A stretch of DNA of 64,000 bases from Desulfosporosinus lacus DSM 15449 (lineage in GTDB: Bacteria > Bacillota > Desulfitobacteriia > Desulfitobacteriales > Desulfitobacteriaceae), in contig NZ_FQXJ01000003.1 of assembly GCF_900129935.1 (NCBI RefSeq), forward strand, positions 789,363 through 853,362, read 5' to 3'. The translations under genes and the position numbers were made by a program. Under the pieces are notes generated by a model. It made no database searches. It was not told where the DNA came from and saw nothing but the letters and a program-made list of their open reading frames with translations. This document shows, piece by piece, positions 17,826 to 26,390 of this stretch (within the stretch, counting starts at the first letter, position 1; every line of letters starts with the position of its first letter).

Positions 17826-18758
17826 TTGGCAATGTTTGTTCATGAACATTTGATGCAGGCCGTTTATTTTGCTCCACGCGGGAAGAAACGTCTTCTTTTT
17901 TTGGGGGTAAATATTTCTCAACGTTATTTAAGCCCTGAGGATAAGCTGATCGGGTTTGTGGGTGATGCCGGAGCTGGAAAGTCCTTGCTTATTCGCGGTA
18001 TGTTCCCGGGATTAGAACTGACCAATGACGATGATGGCATTAATATTCGCCCCTTACCTTTAATGGAAGATGCGGATAGTGGGAATTTTCGACATCATAC
18101 CTATCATTTAGACGTCCGCTTCGAGTCTGCCTTTACCCAACCTTGGAAAATAGCTGAGGCAATTCAAAAAGTCATAGCCAAGGGACGGCGAGTGGTTGTT
18201 GAGCACTTTGATCTCGTGTATTCTCAGCTTGGGGTAAATGCCGAAGTCTTGATAGGAGTAGGGGAAGAAGTGATTGTAACTCGGCCAACGGTGTTTGGGC
18301 CGGAACCTCAAAGTATCGCAGATATTGTTTTTGATTCCATAAAGTATCGGCGCATGGCCCACAGTGCTGAAGACATCACGTCTATGATCCTGGAAGAAAT
18401 GGGCTTGCCAAAGCCTGAGGTACACAGTGATATTAAACATGGCTTTGTATTGGAACTTCCCGAGAAACCTGATATTGACTTAGATTTGGTGGAGCAACGG
18501 GTGCTCGATTTAATCGATGCAGATTTGCCCATCTGTTTTGCTAATGATGATCACATTCGGGTGGGGAAAATGCTTTACCCTTGCACAGGTCCTCGTATTC
18601 ATATTCGGCGATCCAGTGATATTAAAGGGTTTCACCTGCTTAAGGAATTTAGGTTCGACCCCATCGCCCAGCTTTATACCATCGCTGGCATCGTAGGAGA
18701 GGAAATGACGCCTGCCCGTTCACTCGATCTGTTTGCAGCAAGGAAAACCAATATTTAA
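17826..18758 (+). CDS. P-loop protein of unknown function
   Basis: A 310-aa soluble protein. GDAGAGKS (46-53) is a Walker A loop, preceded by a strand (LIGFV). Later stretches (VVVEHFDLVY, RIHIRRSSDIKGFHLL) are distinctive but not assigned; I recall similar clostridial proteins named for an alanyl-tRNA synthetase-related additional domain, without being able to check. Start is TTG 17826 or ATG 17832, with GGAAGGGGG upstream. It lies alone ahead of rph. Function is unknown; kinase or ATPase activity is possible. Confidence 0.6.
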   Translation: MAMFVHEHLMQAVYFAPRGKKRLLFLGVNISQRYLSPEDKLIGFVGDAGAGKSLLIRGMFPGLELTNDDDGINIRPLPLMEDADSGNFRHHTYHLDVRFESAFTQPWKIAEAIQKVIAKGRRVVVEHFDLVYSQLGVNAEVLIGVGEEVIVTRPTVFGPEPQSIADIVFDSIKYRRMAHSAEDITSMILEEMGLPKPEVHSDIKHGFVLELPEKPDIDLDLVEQRVLDLIDADLPICFANDDHIRVGKMLYPCTGPRIHIRRSSDIKGFHLLKEFRFDPIAQLYTIAGIVGEEMTPARSLDLFAARKTNI

Positions 18759-18852
18759 CAAAAAACATTGGAGAAGATTGGCATTTCGGCCGTGATTCTG
18801 ATAAACTAAAACTCAGCAATAAGATTTGCCAAAGAAAGGTAAGGTTATCAAT

Positions 18853-19578
18853 ATGCAACGTTCCAATGGTCGGGCAAATGATGAATTACGTCCTGTGAAA
18901 ATTTCGCGTCAATTCACTAACATACCTGAGGGTTCTGTTCTCATCGAGATCGGAGAAACAAGGGTTTTATGTACAGCCAGTGTTGAAGAAAAGGTACCTC
19001 ATTTTCAGAAAGGAACAGGTAAAGGGTGGGTTACTGCGGAATACGCCATGATTCCACGAGCGACCCAAACACGGACCCAGCGTGAGGCTAGTAAGGGAAA
19101 GCTCACCGGCCGTACCATGGAGATTCAACGATTAATCGGCCGTGCCTTACGCTCAGTTATTGATCTAAAGAAACTCGGTGAACGAACAATCTGGTTGGAT
19201 TGCGATGTGCTTCAAGCGGATGGTGGAACACGTACAGCGGCCATTACAGGAGCTTACGTAGCCATGATTGATGCGGTTCAATACTTGATGGAGAAGAAAC
19301 TTATTCGAACAAATCCGGTTCAAGATACCTTAGCCGCAATTTCCGTGGGTAAAGTCCAGGGAAATGTCGTTTTGGATCTGGAATATGAAGAAGATTCGAA
19401 GGCAGAAGTCGACATGAACATCGTCATGACAGGCGCGGGGAAGTTTGTAGAAATCCAGGGAACTGCTGAAGATATTCCCTTTGATCGTACAGACTTGTAT
19501 AATTTCTTGGAACTTGCCGAAAAGGGCATTCGTACTTTAATGGAAGTGCAGAAATCTGCCGTGGAAACAACTGCATGA
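18853..19578 (+). CDS. rph: Ribonuclease PH
   Basis: Phosphate-dependent 3'-5' exoribonuclease that trims tRNA 3' ends. The 241-aa length fits the family. It shows the typical start ([15 protein letters not shown]), the phosphate-binding region [11 protein letters not shown] and the conserved [16 protein letters not shown] longer frame starts at TTG 18826, but the ATG at 18853 follows GAAAGGTAAGG and begins at the family's normal N-terminus. It overlaps the rdgB-like gene by 4 bases, a pairing known in many Firmicutes, and three tRNA genes follow. Confidence 0.93.
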   Translation: MQRSNGRANDELRPVKISRQFTNIPEGSVLIEIGETRVLCTASVEEKVPHFQKGTGKGWVTAEYAMIPRATQTRTQREASKGKLTGRTMEIQRLIGRALRSVIDLKKLGERTIWLDCDVLQADGGTRTAAITGAYVAMIDAVQYLMEKKLIRTNPVQDTLAAISVGKVQGNVVLDLEYEEDSKAEVDMNIVMTGAGKFVEIQGTAEDIPFDRTDLYNFLELAEKGIRTLMEVQKSAVETTA

Positions 19579-20174
19579 AGATAATACTTGCAACTCAAAA
19601 CAAAGGAAAAATTCGAGAGCTTCAAGAACTCCTTGTAGATGAAGAGATTGAGGTTCTTTCGTTACAAGATATTAAGGATTGGGAAGACGTAGAGGAGAAT
19701 GGAAAAACCTTCGCTGACAATGCTTCTCTCAAAGCTAAAGCAGCCGTTAAGAAAACGGGGTTAATTGCCTTAGCTGATGACTCAGGGCTGGAAGTCGACG
19801 CCTTAGATGGGGCGCCGGGGGTCTATTCTGCACGTTTTGCCGGAGAACCGAAAGATGATGAACGAAATAACAACAAACTCCTTCAACTATTAGAAACCGT
19901 CCCGGATGATCAAAGGCAGGCCCGGTTCCGGTGTGCCCTAGTTGTGGCAACCCCTAAAGGGGAGGAATTTCTAACTGAGGGTACAGTCGAAGGGCAAATA
20001 TTGACTCAACGTCGCGGAACGGATGGATTTGGTTACGACCCACTCTTTTTTGTGCCTGAGTATGCACGGACCATGGCCGAATTGACACTGGCTGAAAAGA
20101 ATAAGCTCAGTCATCGAGCTCAAGCATTTCGAAAGGCGATCCCGATCCTCCAAGCCCTCAAAATCAAAGGTTAG
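19575..20174 (+). CDS. rdgB: XTP/dITP (non-canonical purine NTP) pyrophosphatase
   Basis: Hydrolyses XTP, dITP and similar to monophosphates, keeping them out of DNA and RNA. The 199-aa protein has the family landmarks [10 protein letters not shown] at the start, [10 protein letters not shown] (68-77), SARFAGE and [11 protein letters not shown]. The start ATG overlaps the rph stop (ATGA), so it is translated with rph. Length and motifs are complete. Confidence 0.93.
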   Translation: MKIILATQNKGKIRELQELLVDEEIEVLSLQDIKDWEDVEENGKTFADNASLKAKAAVKKTGLIALADDSGLEVDALDGAPGVYSARFAGEPKDDERNNNKLLQLLETVPDDQRQARFRCALVVATPKGEEFLTEGTVEGQILTQRRGTDGFGYDPLFFVPEYARTMAELTLAEKNKLSHRAQAFRKAIPILQALKIKG

Positions 20175-20393
20175 ATTCAGACCGTAAACCGAGCAGTTTT
20201 CTCAACTGGACATAGGGTCCTGGGTGATATTTCTTTAGTTATATGTTGGCATTCTATGAATGAGCTTTCAGATTCAACTTAAGATTCGCTTAAGATTCAC
20301 CTTGAGACAAAGGATCATAAGTATCTAAAAAAAACTCTTAAAAATAGCTGAAAAAAGGCTGAAAAAATTCTCCAATATTTTTCGTTCTTTTCC

Positions 20394-20422
20394 TTGACGA
20401 ATACTTAAAGATGAGCTATACT
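20394..20422 (+). promoter_or_regulatory. Promoter of the tRNA-Pro-Arg-His cluster
   Basis: TTGACG (20394-20399), a 17-base spacer and TATACT (20417-20422), 16 bases before tRNA-Pro. Confidence 0.75.
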
Positions 20423-20438
20423 AATCAAGTCACCAAAT

Positions 20439-20515
20439 CGGGGTATAGCGCAGCTTGGTAGCGCGCCTGCCTTGGGAGCAGGAGGCCGGGGGTTCAAATC
20501 CCTCTGCCCCGACCA
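20439..20515 (+). tRNA. tRNA-Pro (anticodon TGG)
   Basis: A 77-base cloverleaf with encoded CCA. Acceptor CGGGGTA, anticodon stem CCTGC/GCAGG with loop CTTGGGA, and GGTTCAAAT in the T arm. G37 after TGG fits tRNA-Pro. Confidence 0.95.
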
Positions 20516-20580
20516 TTAATTCCCAGTTTTCCTTTTAGTTGAAGTGGTAACCTGGGTTGACAAATCGTATCCTTGAAACT

Positions 20581-20657
20581 GCGCCTGTAGCTCAGTTGGA
20601 TAGAGCATCTGCCTTCTAAGCAGGTTGTCGGGGGTTCGAATCTCTCCAGGCGCACCA
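20581..20657 (+). tRNA. tRNA-Arg (anticodon TCT)
   Basis: A 77-base cloverleaf with encoded CCA. Acceptor GCGCCTG/CAGGCGC, anticodon stem TCTGC/GCAGG with loop CTTCTAA, T loop GGTTCGAAT. Confidence 0.95.
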
Positions 20658-20675
20658 ATTAAACAAAATTCCTAT

Positions 20676-20752
20676 GGTGGGTGTGGCGAAGTGGTTAACG
20701 CACCGGGTTGTGGTTCCGGCATTCGTGGGTTCAAGCCCCATCACCCACCCCA
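20676..20752 (+). tRNA. tRNA-His (anticodon GTG)
   Basis: The acceptor stem GTGGGTG/CACCCAC is preceded by G-1, paired with the discriminator C, a histidine identity element. The anticodon loop is TTGTGGT and CCA is encoded. Confidence 0.95.
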
Positions 20753-20766
20753 TAATACAAAGATTT

Positions 20767-20793
20767 CACCGAGAATTTATTCTCGGTGTTTTT
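20767..20793 (+). terminator. Terminator of the three-tRNA transcript
   Basis: CACCGAGAA and TTCTCGGTG form a 9-bp stem followed by TTTTT. Confidence 0.85.
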
Positions 20794-20932
20794 GTGCTGG
20801 TCAGGTTATAAAAGTGCACTCTCCATGAGGATGCAAAGCGTATAAAAAGACGCTCACAATAGTATTCTCGTCAAAGGAAAAGAAAGGTCGTAGAAAATAA
20901 AGAATCATTACAAAATTTTCTCTTAAATGTCC

Positions 20933-20970
20933 AAAAAACCGCAACAATAATTATTTATTGCGGTTTTTTT
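20933..20970 (+). terminator. Orphan bidirectional terminator
   Basis: AAAAAACCGCAA pairs with TTGCGGTTTTTT. No gene ends just before it, so it may close a short untranslated transcript (20800-20930) or back up the tRNA terminator. The rest of 20800-21221 is AT-rich and holds no gene. Confidence 0.7.
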
Positions 20971-21221
20971 AAATGCATATAGTTACATTGTTGCCATTTA
21001 GTAATATATTCTATTAATAATTAAAATTAAAGAGAGACGTTATTAAATATCTTTGATACTTAACAATAGACATCCAATTTTCTCGAAGGACCCCCTAAAA
21101 AAGAATCTAAGGTTCGTAAGATACTGTGTAAGGTGAATTTAGTATTAAGAGGGGAAGGAATATTAAATTCTAAACCAATTATTACTAAGTAAATTATTAT
21201 TAAAAGGAAAGAGGGAATCTA

Positions 21222-22325
21222 ATGAAAACGACAAAAACAATTAAAAAACAACTTGCGGTTGCCGTTGCAACAGCACTTTTGGCCCTTCCGCTAGGAACAA
21301 CGTTGGTTCTTGCAGAAACAGCAGCCCAAGTGGAAACTGCAGCTACTACCACTGGCACTAGCACGGATACAACGAATACAGACACCGCCAGTACAGATAT
21401 CGGGAGCGCGAATACAACAAGTGCAGTTGCCGCGAATACAGATAACGAAGATGAAGAATCAACGGCCGTTACTGATGCTGAGGGCAATGTAATCGATCCT
21501 GCCAATTGGTTATCCGATTTAATAGGAGAACTCAAAGTGGCTTTGGCCTTTGACCCAGCGCGCAAGAGCGAGTTAAATCAACAGCAGGCACTTGCAAAGC
21601 TGGCCAAAGCTCAGAAGTTGATGACTGAAGGTAAAACAGAAGAATCTGAGAAAGCTTTCAGTGAATACACGGATAAGATTACCCAGGCACAGGAATTTTT
21701 AGAGCAAGTTGAAGATCCTGACTCTGAAGAGGCTAAAAAGCTGGCCATCGCTCTCACAAATGTTAATCAAAATAACGTTAAGGTATTAGGCGATTTGTTA
21801 GATAAGCTTCCTCCGCAGGCCGCTCAAAGGTTAGCGCTCAATGTTGTGCGCTCCATGGAAAAGGCAGTTTCAAAAATGGAAAAACAGGAAGCAAAAATTG
21901 CCGCAGAAACCTCAACAGAAACTCTCCCGGAAACGGCTGAGAATTCAACTGAACCTGTAATAACACCGGCAACCGAAGACAAATCTTTGGAAAAACAAGC
22001 TAAAGCGGCGTTAAAGGAATTTAAAAAATCACTTAAACATAATAAAAACATCCAGCTTGAAGATGATGAGGACCAAGATGATGAAGACCAAGACCAAGAC
22101 CAAGACCAAGACCAAGACCAAGACCAAACAGCAACTGAGGCTGATGAAGTAACATCTGCCAATAGCCAGCCGACTTCTGTGACTGTTGCTCCTGCAAAAT
22201 CGCAGTCGGCACCTTCCGGTGACCGATCGTCTGTAAAGAACAATGAAGAACGCAACAAACAGAGTGAAAAAGGAAATGACAGAGGCGGAGACAAAAAACA
22301 AGATAACCAACGAGACGATAAATAA
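21222..22325 (+). CDS. Secreted DUF5667-type protein with Asp-Gln repeat
   Basis: A 367-aa exported protein. Residues 1-31 are a Sec signal peptide ending in VLAE. A Thr/Ser/Asp-rich linker follows (about 35-85), then a helical region (about 95-230; LAKAQKLMTEGKTEESEKAF) that matches the DUF5667 pattern. The tail is highly charged, with an (Asp-Gln) run encoded by seven tandem GACCAA units (22086-22127) and a basic end. GGAAAGAGGG precedes the ATG. Cell-envelope location is clear; the function is not. Confidence 0.75.
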   Translation: MKTTKTIKKQLAVAVATALLALPLGTTLVLAETAAQVETAATTTGTSTDTTNTDTASTDIGSANTTSAVAANTDNEDEESTAVTDAEGNVIDPANWLSDLIGELKVALAFDPARKSELNQQQALAKLAKAQKLMTEGKTEESEKAFSEYTDKITQAQEFLEQVEDPDSEEAKKLAIALTNVNQNNVKVLGDLLDKLPPQAAQRLALNVVRSMEKAVSKMEKQEAKIAAETSTETLPETAENSTEPVITPATEDKSLEKQAKAALKEFKKSLKHNKNIQLEDDEDQDDEDQDQDQDQDQDQDQTATEADEVTSANSQPTSVTVAPAKSQSAPSGDRSSVKNNEERNKQSEKGNDRGGDKKQDNQRDDK

Positions 22326-22327
22326 AA

Positions 22328-22390
22328 GATCACCTTCAAGTCAGGTGATCCGCAAATTGACGGCTAAAGCGACTCTTTGGAGTCGCTTTT
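22328..22390 (+). terminator. Two tandem terminator hairpins
   Basis: GATCACCT/AGGTGATC (22328-22350) and then AAAGCGACTC/GAGTCGCTTTT (22366-22390). The second has the T tail. Confidence 0.8.
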
Positions 22391-22497
22391 CTCTTGGAAA
22401 GAGGTATATAGGTTCAAAGGATCAAATCTTTTTGAACCCTATATAATACGTGTTATACTTACTCCGTGAGAAACTGTGAAGATGAGGGGGAAAGATA

Positions 22498-22794
22498 ATG
22501 AGCAAAGCGAAGCCGAGTCCTGATGATCTGCGCCGCTTGATCGGATACACGATGATTACATTTTTGAGTGTATTTTTGTTTCTCCCATTGTTATGGTTTG
22601 TCCATCTATTTTCACCTGATCAAGAACTTTATGTACCTTGGGGTATCTGTTCTGGTTTCTTAGTTATTTTCAATATCCTGTTTTATCACTGGAAGTACCC
22701 CGAAAATTGGCTTCGGAATTTACTGGCTTTAGTTGGAGTTAATCTGCTGATCTTAATCTTTGAATATTTTTGGCTAATGCAGAGCATGGGCTGA
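22498..22794 (+). CDS. Small membrane protein with three predicted helices
   Basis: A 98-aa protein with hydrophobic segments at about 15-37, 46-65 and 72-93 and a short charged N-terminus. TATACT with TTGAAC 16 bases upstream is a likely promoter, and GAGGGGGAAAG precedes the ATG. No family is recognised. It stands alone. Confidence 0.65.
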   Translation: MSKAKPSPDDLRRLIGYTMITFLSVFLFLPLLWFVHLFSPDQELYVPWGICSGFLVIFNILFYHWKYPENWLRNLLALVGVNLLILIFEYFWLMQSMG

Positions 22795-22830
22795 TCTTGG
22801 GAATTGAAGTCACCGATTCATCTTCAAAAA

Positions 22831-23076
22831 CTAGAACCAATAATCTTTCATTTTATTTAAAAATTCCACTGTGACCGGGTAGTTGGAACTTTCTCCGATG
22901 ATAGAGTCAATTCCACAATAAGGACATATAGCTGTACCATCTTGTTCTTCAATCCATTCCGTGATCTCATTGGGGTTGAATATCATTAAACAATTAAAAC
23001 ATCCACACTTGTGATCATTTAACAATTGCCTTCTGTGGCTAGAACAATATTTATGCGCATCAATATGATCCATCAT
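22831..23076 (-). CDS. Conserved small cytosolic protein with zinc ribbon
   Basis: An 81-aa protein with CGCFNC (Cys24, Cys26, Cys29) and CPYCG (Cys51, Cys54), a likely zinc site. Proteins with this pattern (start MDHIDAHKYCS, end YPVTVEFLNKM) occur across bacteria without known function. The minus-strand ribosome site AAAAGGAGGTAATT is optimal and lies before two ATG codons in a row. It is convergent with the small membrane gene at 22498. Confidence 0.8.
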   Translation of the reverse strand: MMDHIDAHKYCSSHRRQLLNDHKCGCFNCLMIFNPNEITEWIEEQDGTAICPYCGIDSIIGESSNYPVTVEFLNKMKDYWF

Positions 23077-23269
23077 AATTACCTCCTTTTTAACAAGGTC
23101 AACAAGAAGACCCCGACTTCAAAACTCCGCAGTGTTTAAGTGGGGGAGTGTTCAACACAAGGAGTATTGTAACCAGAACATTTCAGAAATAGTTGCGTCT
23201 AATATTACATTGCGGGTGATTGATTATAAACCAAAAATTACCCCATGGGATACTGTAAAAACCTAACAC

Positions 23270-23298
23270 TTGTCATACCCTAAAAATTATGGTAGAAT
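23270..23298 (+). promoter_or_regulatory. Promoter of tRNA-Leu
   Basis: TTGTCA (23270-23275), a 17-base spacer and TAGAAT (23293-23298), 24 bases before the tRNA. Confidence 0.7.
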
Positions 23299-23322
23299 TC
23301 TCTTTGTTGCAACAATTATCTT

Positions 23323-23406
23323 GCGAGAGTGGCGGAACTGGCAGACGCACTGGATTTAGGTTCCAGCGGGTAAACCGTGCAGGTTCAAGTCCTGTCTCTC
23401 GCACCA
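23323..23406 (+). tRNA. tRNA-Leu (anticodon TAG)
   Basis: An 84-base type II tRNA with long variable arm and encoded CCA. Acceptor GCGAGAG/CTCTCGC, anticodon stem CTGGA/TCCAG with loop TTTAGGT. Confidence 0.95.
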
Positions 23407-23419
23407 ATTAAGCTAGTTA

Positions 23420-23454
23420 AAGGCAGTTGACCTATAAAGGGTTAACTGCCTTTT
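23420..23454 (+). terminator. Terminator of tRNA-Leu
   Basis: AAGGCAGTT and AACTGCCTT with an inner loop, followed by TTTT. The intron remnant starts at the next base. Confidence 0.8.
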
Positions 23455-23660
23455 GTGGTTCGCCCTGAGTAAGCATAGTCATAGTCTAAGGGTAAGTCCC
23501 TAACACACCCTGATAGTGGGAAGTGTACAGCCAAAACCAAGGGCGTCCATCATGAGAATGTAATTCGTTGATTGCCTGAGTAACTTATGAACACGGTAGT
23601 CTGAAGTAATATAACTTCTATTTGTAAATATATTGCAACATGATGAAATAGGCTATATTA
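23455..23660 (+). mobile_element. Group II intron remnant (class C type), 5' domain I only
   Basis: The sequence begins GTGGTTCGCCC right after the terminator T run, the normal insertion point of group IIC introns. It contains the domain I landmarks GTCTAAGGGTAAGTCCC, GGGAAGTGTACAGCC and CCAAGGGCGTCC in the order seen in group IIC ribozymes such as that of Oceanobacillus. It fades out near TAGTCTGAAG and the following bases. The reverse transcriptase and domains V and VI are absent, so it cannot splice. It separates tRNA-Leu from the AT-rich island. Confidence 0.65.
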
Positions 23661-23746
23661 TTCGAATAAGATTAAGGAAAAAGAAGGAAAACTTTGAACT
23701 TTTATAGAATAGAAATATTAACCAAATAAGATTGAAGGTCTAAGTA

Positions 23747-24163
23747 ATGGCGTTTTATGATTTAGCCAATTTATTATCAGAATATATCATGCCTAATGAA
23801 CAATGTTGTTTAATGTCTATTAAGCCAATTTTCGTCAATAGAATGTTAGAGGGCATCAAGATTTACGAATATCGTCGAGTAAGATTTAGGACCTTACCTC
23901 ATAAAATCTTTATCTACTCCACTTCTCCAGAAAAAAGCATAATTGGATTTTTTACGCCTGAAATTTTCTATTGTGATACTCCAGCCGAAATATGGCAAAG
24001 AACTTATATACATTCAGGTTTATCGAAGCAAGAATATGATTTATATACAAATAATGCTCAATTAGTAACTGCAATAAAAGTTAGAAAAATAATTCAATTT
24101 GATAAACCTATAAATCCTTATATGACTGCATTTAAGCCTCCACAATCTTTTTATTATCTTTAG
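23747..24163 (+). CDS. ASCH/PUA-like domain protein
   Basis: A 138-aa protein. LMSIKPIFVNRMLEGIKIYEYRR followed by IFIYSTSPEKSIIGFF fits the start of an ASCH-type (PUA-like) RNA-binding fold: a strand, a helix that loads the ligand pocket, then a second strand. Such proteins are seen near acetyltransferases and in accessory islands. Codon use is strongly AT-rich, unlike the housekeeping genes. It is the first of three genes (gaps of 17 and 39 bases), with the intron scar just upstream. Confidence 0.6.
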   Translation: MAFYDLANLLSEYIMPNEQCCLMSIKPIFVNRMLEGIKIYEYRRVRFRTLPHKIFIYSTSPEKSIIGFFTPEIFYCDTPAEIWQRTYIHSGLSKQEYDLYTNNAQLVTAIKVRKIIQFDKPINPYMTAFKPPQSFYYL

Positions 24164-24180
24164 TATAGGAGTATTGATTA

Positions 24181-25194
24181 ATGAGTGAAAGTTTTGCCAT
24201 TTGGTACGAACCGACTGTGGGGAATAAAGAGCTAGATGTAGATTTACATGTTAACCTTTGGAAGTTACCAGAATCAAATACAAATATATTAAGAAAAACA
24301 TTTGGTAGATTTGTTGATTTTGGTATACGTACCACAGAAGCTCAATACATTAAAAGTCTTTTTATTGGAATTCCGTTAAAGTATGATGTTTCTAAAGAAA
24401 AAAAAGAATATGAAAAAGAAAATGATGAAAATGATATAAAACTATCTGATTTGGGAAAAGTACTTTGTAATAACGATAAGTTACTCCCAGCTTTATTTAA
24501 TGAAGATTATGAAAAGAGAACAAATGTACAAAATCCAAAATTCAGCGCAATACATTTAACAAATAATGGAGATTTGCAATTTCATGTATGCCATATCGAT
24601 GTTAAAAATGATGTAACTGTTAAGTACTGTTATGGGTACAAGATTTTTAAAATAGATGTATGCGCAACGGGTTCTATTCAGGACTGTTATTTTCGTTTTA
24701 GGCTTATTGGCTCAAGTCTGACAGATATGTTATCGGAATTGGAAAAACCTAGTAATGCCAGACTGCAAAGTGCATTCTCTATAGTTGAAGTTATAGATTT
24801 CCGTGTAAACGAAAAAAGAAATATTACAAACAATTCGTTGCAGTTTGAAATGAGTAAAGGGATCATTAACTTTAAAAAATTTAATTTTTTCTTTATGTGC
24901 AGTTCTACTGAAGAAATAAGCTTCTTCTCTCACGGTCCTTTCAAGCGCTGTAGAACACTTGAAGCAGATTTATGGAAGAGTTATGTTAACCTAAGTGGCA
25001 ATTATATAGACACTGGTAAAAAGAATAATTTACTGGTCTATCAATGGTCTATCAAATCTAGGAATAGTATTAATGCCATGATAAAAACAAAATTTGAGAA
25101 CAATAATTGGGCTACTATTATATTATATGTTATAATACTTGGTATCCTCACAATCAGCTTTAATTTGATAACTAACTTGATATCGACATGGTAA
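24181..25194 (+). CDS. Unknown protein with C-terminal membrane anchor
   Basis: A 337-aa, AT-rich gene. The body (1-305) is soluble and rich in Asn, Lys and Phe, with no motif I recognise; residues about 75-85 are very acidic/basic. The last 25 residues are one hydrophobic helix (WATIILYVIILGILTISFNL), so the protein is tail-anchored in the membrane, with the body inside the cell. It lies between the ASCH-like and GNAT genes. A toxic or effector role is a guess from context only. Confidence 0.6.
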   Translation: MSESFAIWYEPTVGNKELDVDLHVNLWKLPESNTNILRKTFGRFVDFGIRTTEAQYIKSLFIGIPLKYDVSKEKKEYEKENDENDIKLSDLGKVLCNNDKLLPALFNEDYEKRTNVQNPKFSAIHLTNNGDLQFHVCHIDVKNDVTVKYCYGYKIFKIDVCATGSIQDCYFRFRLIGSSLTDMLSELEKPSNARLQSAFSIVEVIDFRVNEKRNITNNSLQFEMSKGIINFKKFNFFFMCSSTEEISFFSHGPFKRCRTLEADLWKSYVNLSGNYIDTGKKNNLLVYQWSIKSRNSINAMIKTKFENNNWATIILYVIILGILTISFNLITNLISTW

Positions 25195-25242
25195 CTAATT
25201 TAACAAGAATGAACACATTTCCCAAGAAAGGAAATGAGTAAA

Positions 25243-25749
25243 ATGAACATGAAAACTATAATGCTCAATAATAAGACGATTAAATATTTACCTGAGAAAT
25301 ACATTGTTTCAATTTATAATGAACTTAAAGGGTTGAACGGTATTTATCCAGGATTTAATAACTGGTATTTCAATTCGGTGGTTAATGGATTAAATCTAAA
25401 TTCCAGAAGTATTGTATTAAAAATCAATGGTAGCAATATTATGGCTCTTGCAATTTTGAAAGATACAATTGAGGAAAAAAAGATTTGTACACTTTTTGTT
25501 AAAAATAAGTTTAAAGGATTAGGAATAGGTCGTGACTTGATGAGTCAGTGCTTGTATACGCTCGACTACCCTAAACCGATAATTACTATTTCGGCTAATA
25601 GGATGAAAGAGTTCAAAACTCTAATAAAAGAATTTGACTTTAAACTATTTGAAGAATATAAATCATACTATGTAAATGGGTTAGATGAGTACTCGTTTAA
25701 TGGGTTACTAACAGATAGTGAGATAAAACAGTCATTTGAAGCTATCTAA
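25243..25749 (+). CDS. GNAT-family N-acetyltransferase
   Basis: The 168-aa protein has acetyl-CoA loop motif A, VKNKFKGLGIGRDLM, with the Q/RxxGxG/A-type turn, after a beta strand (KICTLFV). The remaining fold order fits GNAT. Substrate unknown. Start ATG 25243 has better spacing to AAGAAAGG than ATG 25234. It ends the AT-rich three-gene group. A terminator lies at 25883. Confidence 0.75.
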   Translation: MNMKTIMLNNKTIKYLPEKYIVSIYNELKGLNGIYPGFNNWYFNSVVNGLNLNSRSIVLKINGSNIMALAILKDTIEEKKICTLFVKNKFKGLGIGRDLMSQCLYTLDYPKPIITISANRMKEFKTLIKEFDFKLFEEYKSYYVNGLDEYSFNGLLTDSEIKQSFEAI

Positions 25750-25882
25750 TATTTATAATTTAACGCGGGTGACTGATATCGAAGAAGAACAATTATTATT
25801 TAGAAGCTTTAGAAGGAGATAACCCAATCCTTTCTGATTTAGAAATAGACAAAATTTAGAGAAGCATGAGAATACATTGGAG

Positions 25883-25920
25883 AGAAGTGCGAATCTGTAA
25901 TAGGATTTGCACTTCTTTTT
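25883..25920 (+). terminator. Terminator after the AT-rich trio
   Basis: AGAAGTGCGAATC and GATTTGCACTTCT form a 13-bp stem with one wobble, followed by TTTT. Between 25750 and 25880 there is only a short frame with no start signal. Confidence 0.8.
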
Positions 25921-26003
25921 GACTTTGTTGAAATTTCTTTTTTGCACCTAAACATAGACCTTAGGTTTTAGGAGACATAGGTCATTTTTTGGTAAAATAT
26001 AGA

Positions 26004-26384
26004 TCAAAGAACGTTCTTTAAAGTAAACTTTTCCTTCTCATGAAGGTTCTCAAATAAAATTTTTAAGGTTGACACTTCAGCAAGGGAAAGTGTGACATCT
26101 TGCCTGGCAAGGAGGCTTTCTAACCGACTCAGGCTCATATCAATCGTATCGATTTCTTCATGATCGAGGAGAATGCTCCACCAGGTGTTGCTTTTATCCC
26201 AACTTTGGTGAACAGTGCTCAATTCCTTTTGGGCCCCCTCCCATTTTTCAATTGAGATGGATTGTTCGAGAAGCTCAAGATGCTCCCCTGCTGTATGAGT
26301 CGTGGTTTGAATATACCGATAGGAAGTAAAAGAACCTCCTAATAATAGCATGACAATGACAACAATGGTTAAAAGGGTGCGCAA
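26004..26384 (-). CDS. DUF4363 family membrane-associated protein
   Basis: A 126-aa protein with an N-terminal membrane anchor (about 3-22) and a helical outer part with two conserved Trp (WWSILLDHEEID). This is the DUF4363 pattern, found in Clostridia next to DUF421 genes. The TTG start follows GAGGTGAAACC, which overlaps the DUF421 stop, so the two are coupled. Role unknown, probably linked to the partner. Confidence 0.75.
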   Translation of the reverse strand: MRTLLTIVVIVMLLLGGSFTSYRYIQTTTHTAGEHLELLEQSISIEKWEGAQKELSTVHQSWDKSNTWWSILLDHEEIDTIDMSLSRLESLLARQDVTLSLAEVSTLKILFENLHEKEKFTLKNVL

Positions 26385-26390
26385 CGGGTT

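Noticed and set aside
21824-22339. 171-codon minus-strand frame opposite the DUF5667 gene
   Set aside because: A Ser/Trp-rich mirror of the Asp-Gln repeat; the plus-strand gene has signal peptide and ribosome site.
25760-25860. Short coding-like stretch ending NPILSDLEIDKI
   Set aside because: No start codon with ribosome site and too short to assign; perhaps a scrap of a gene.
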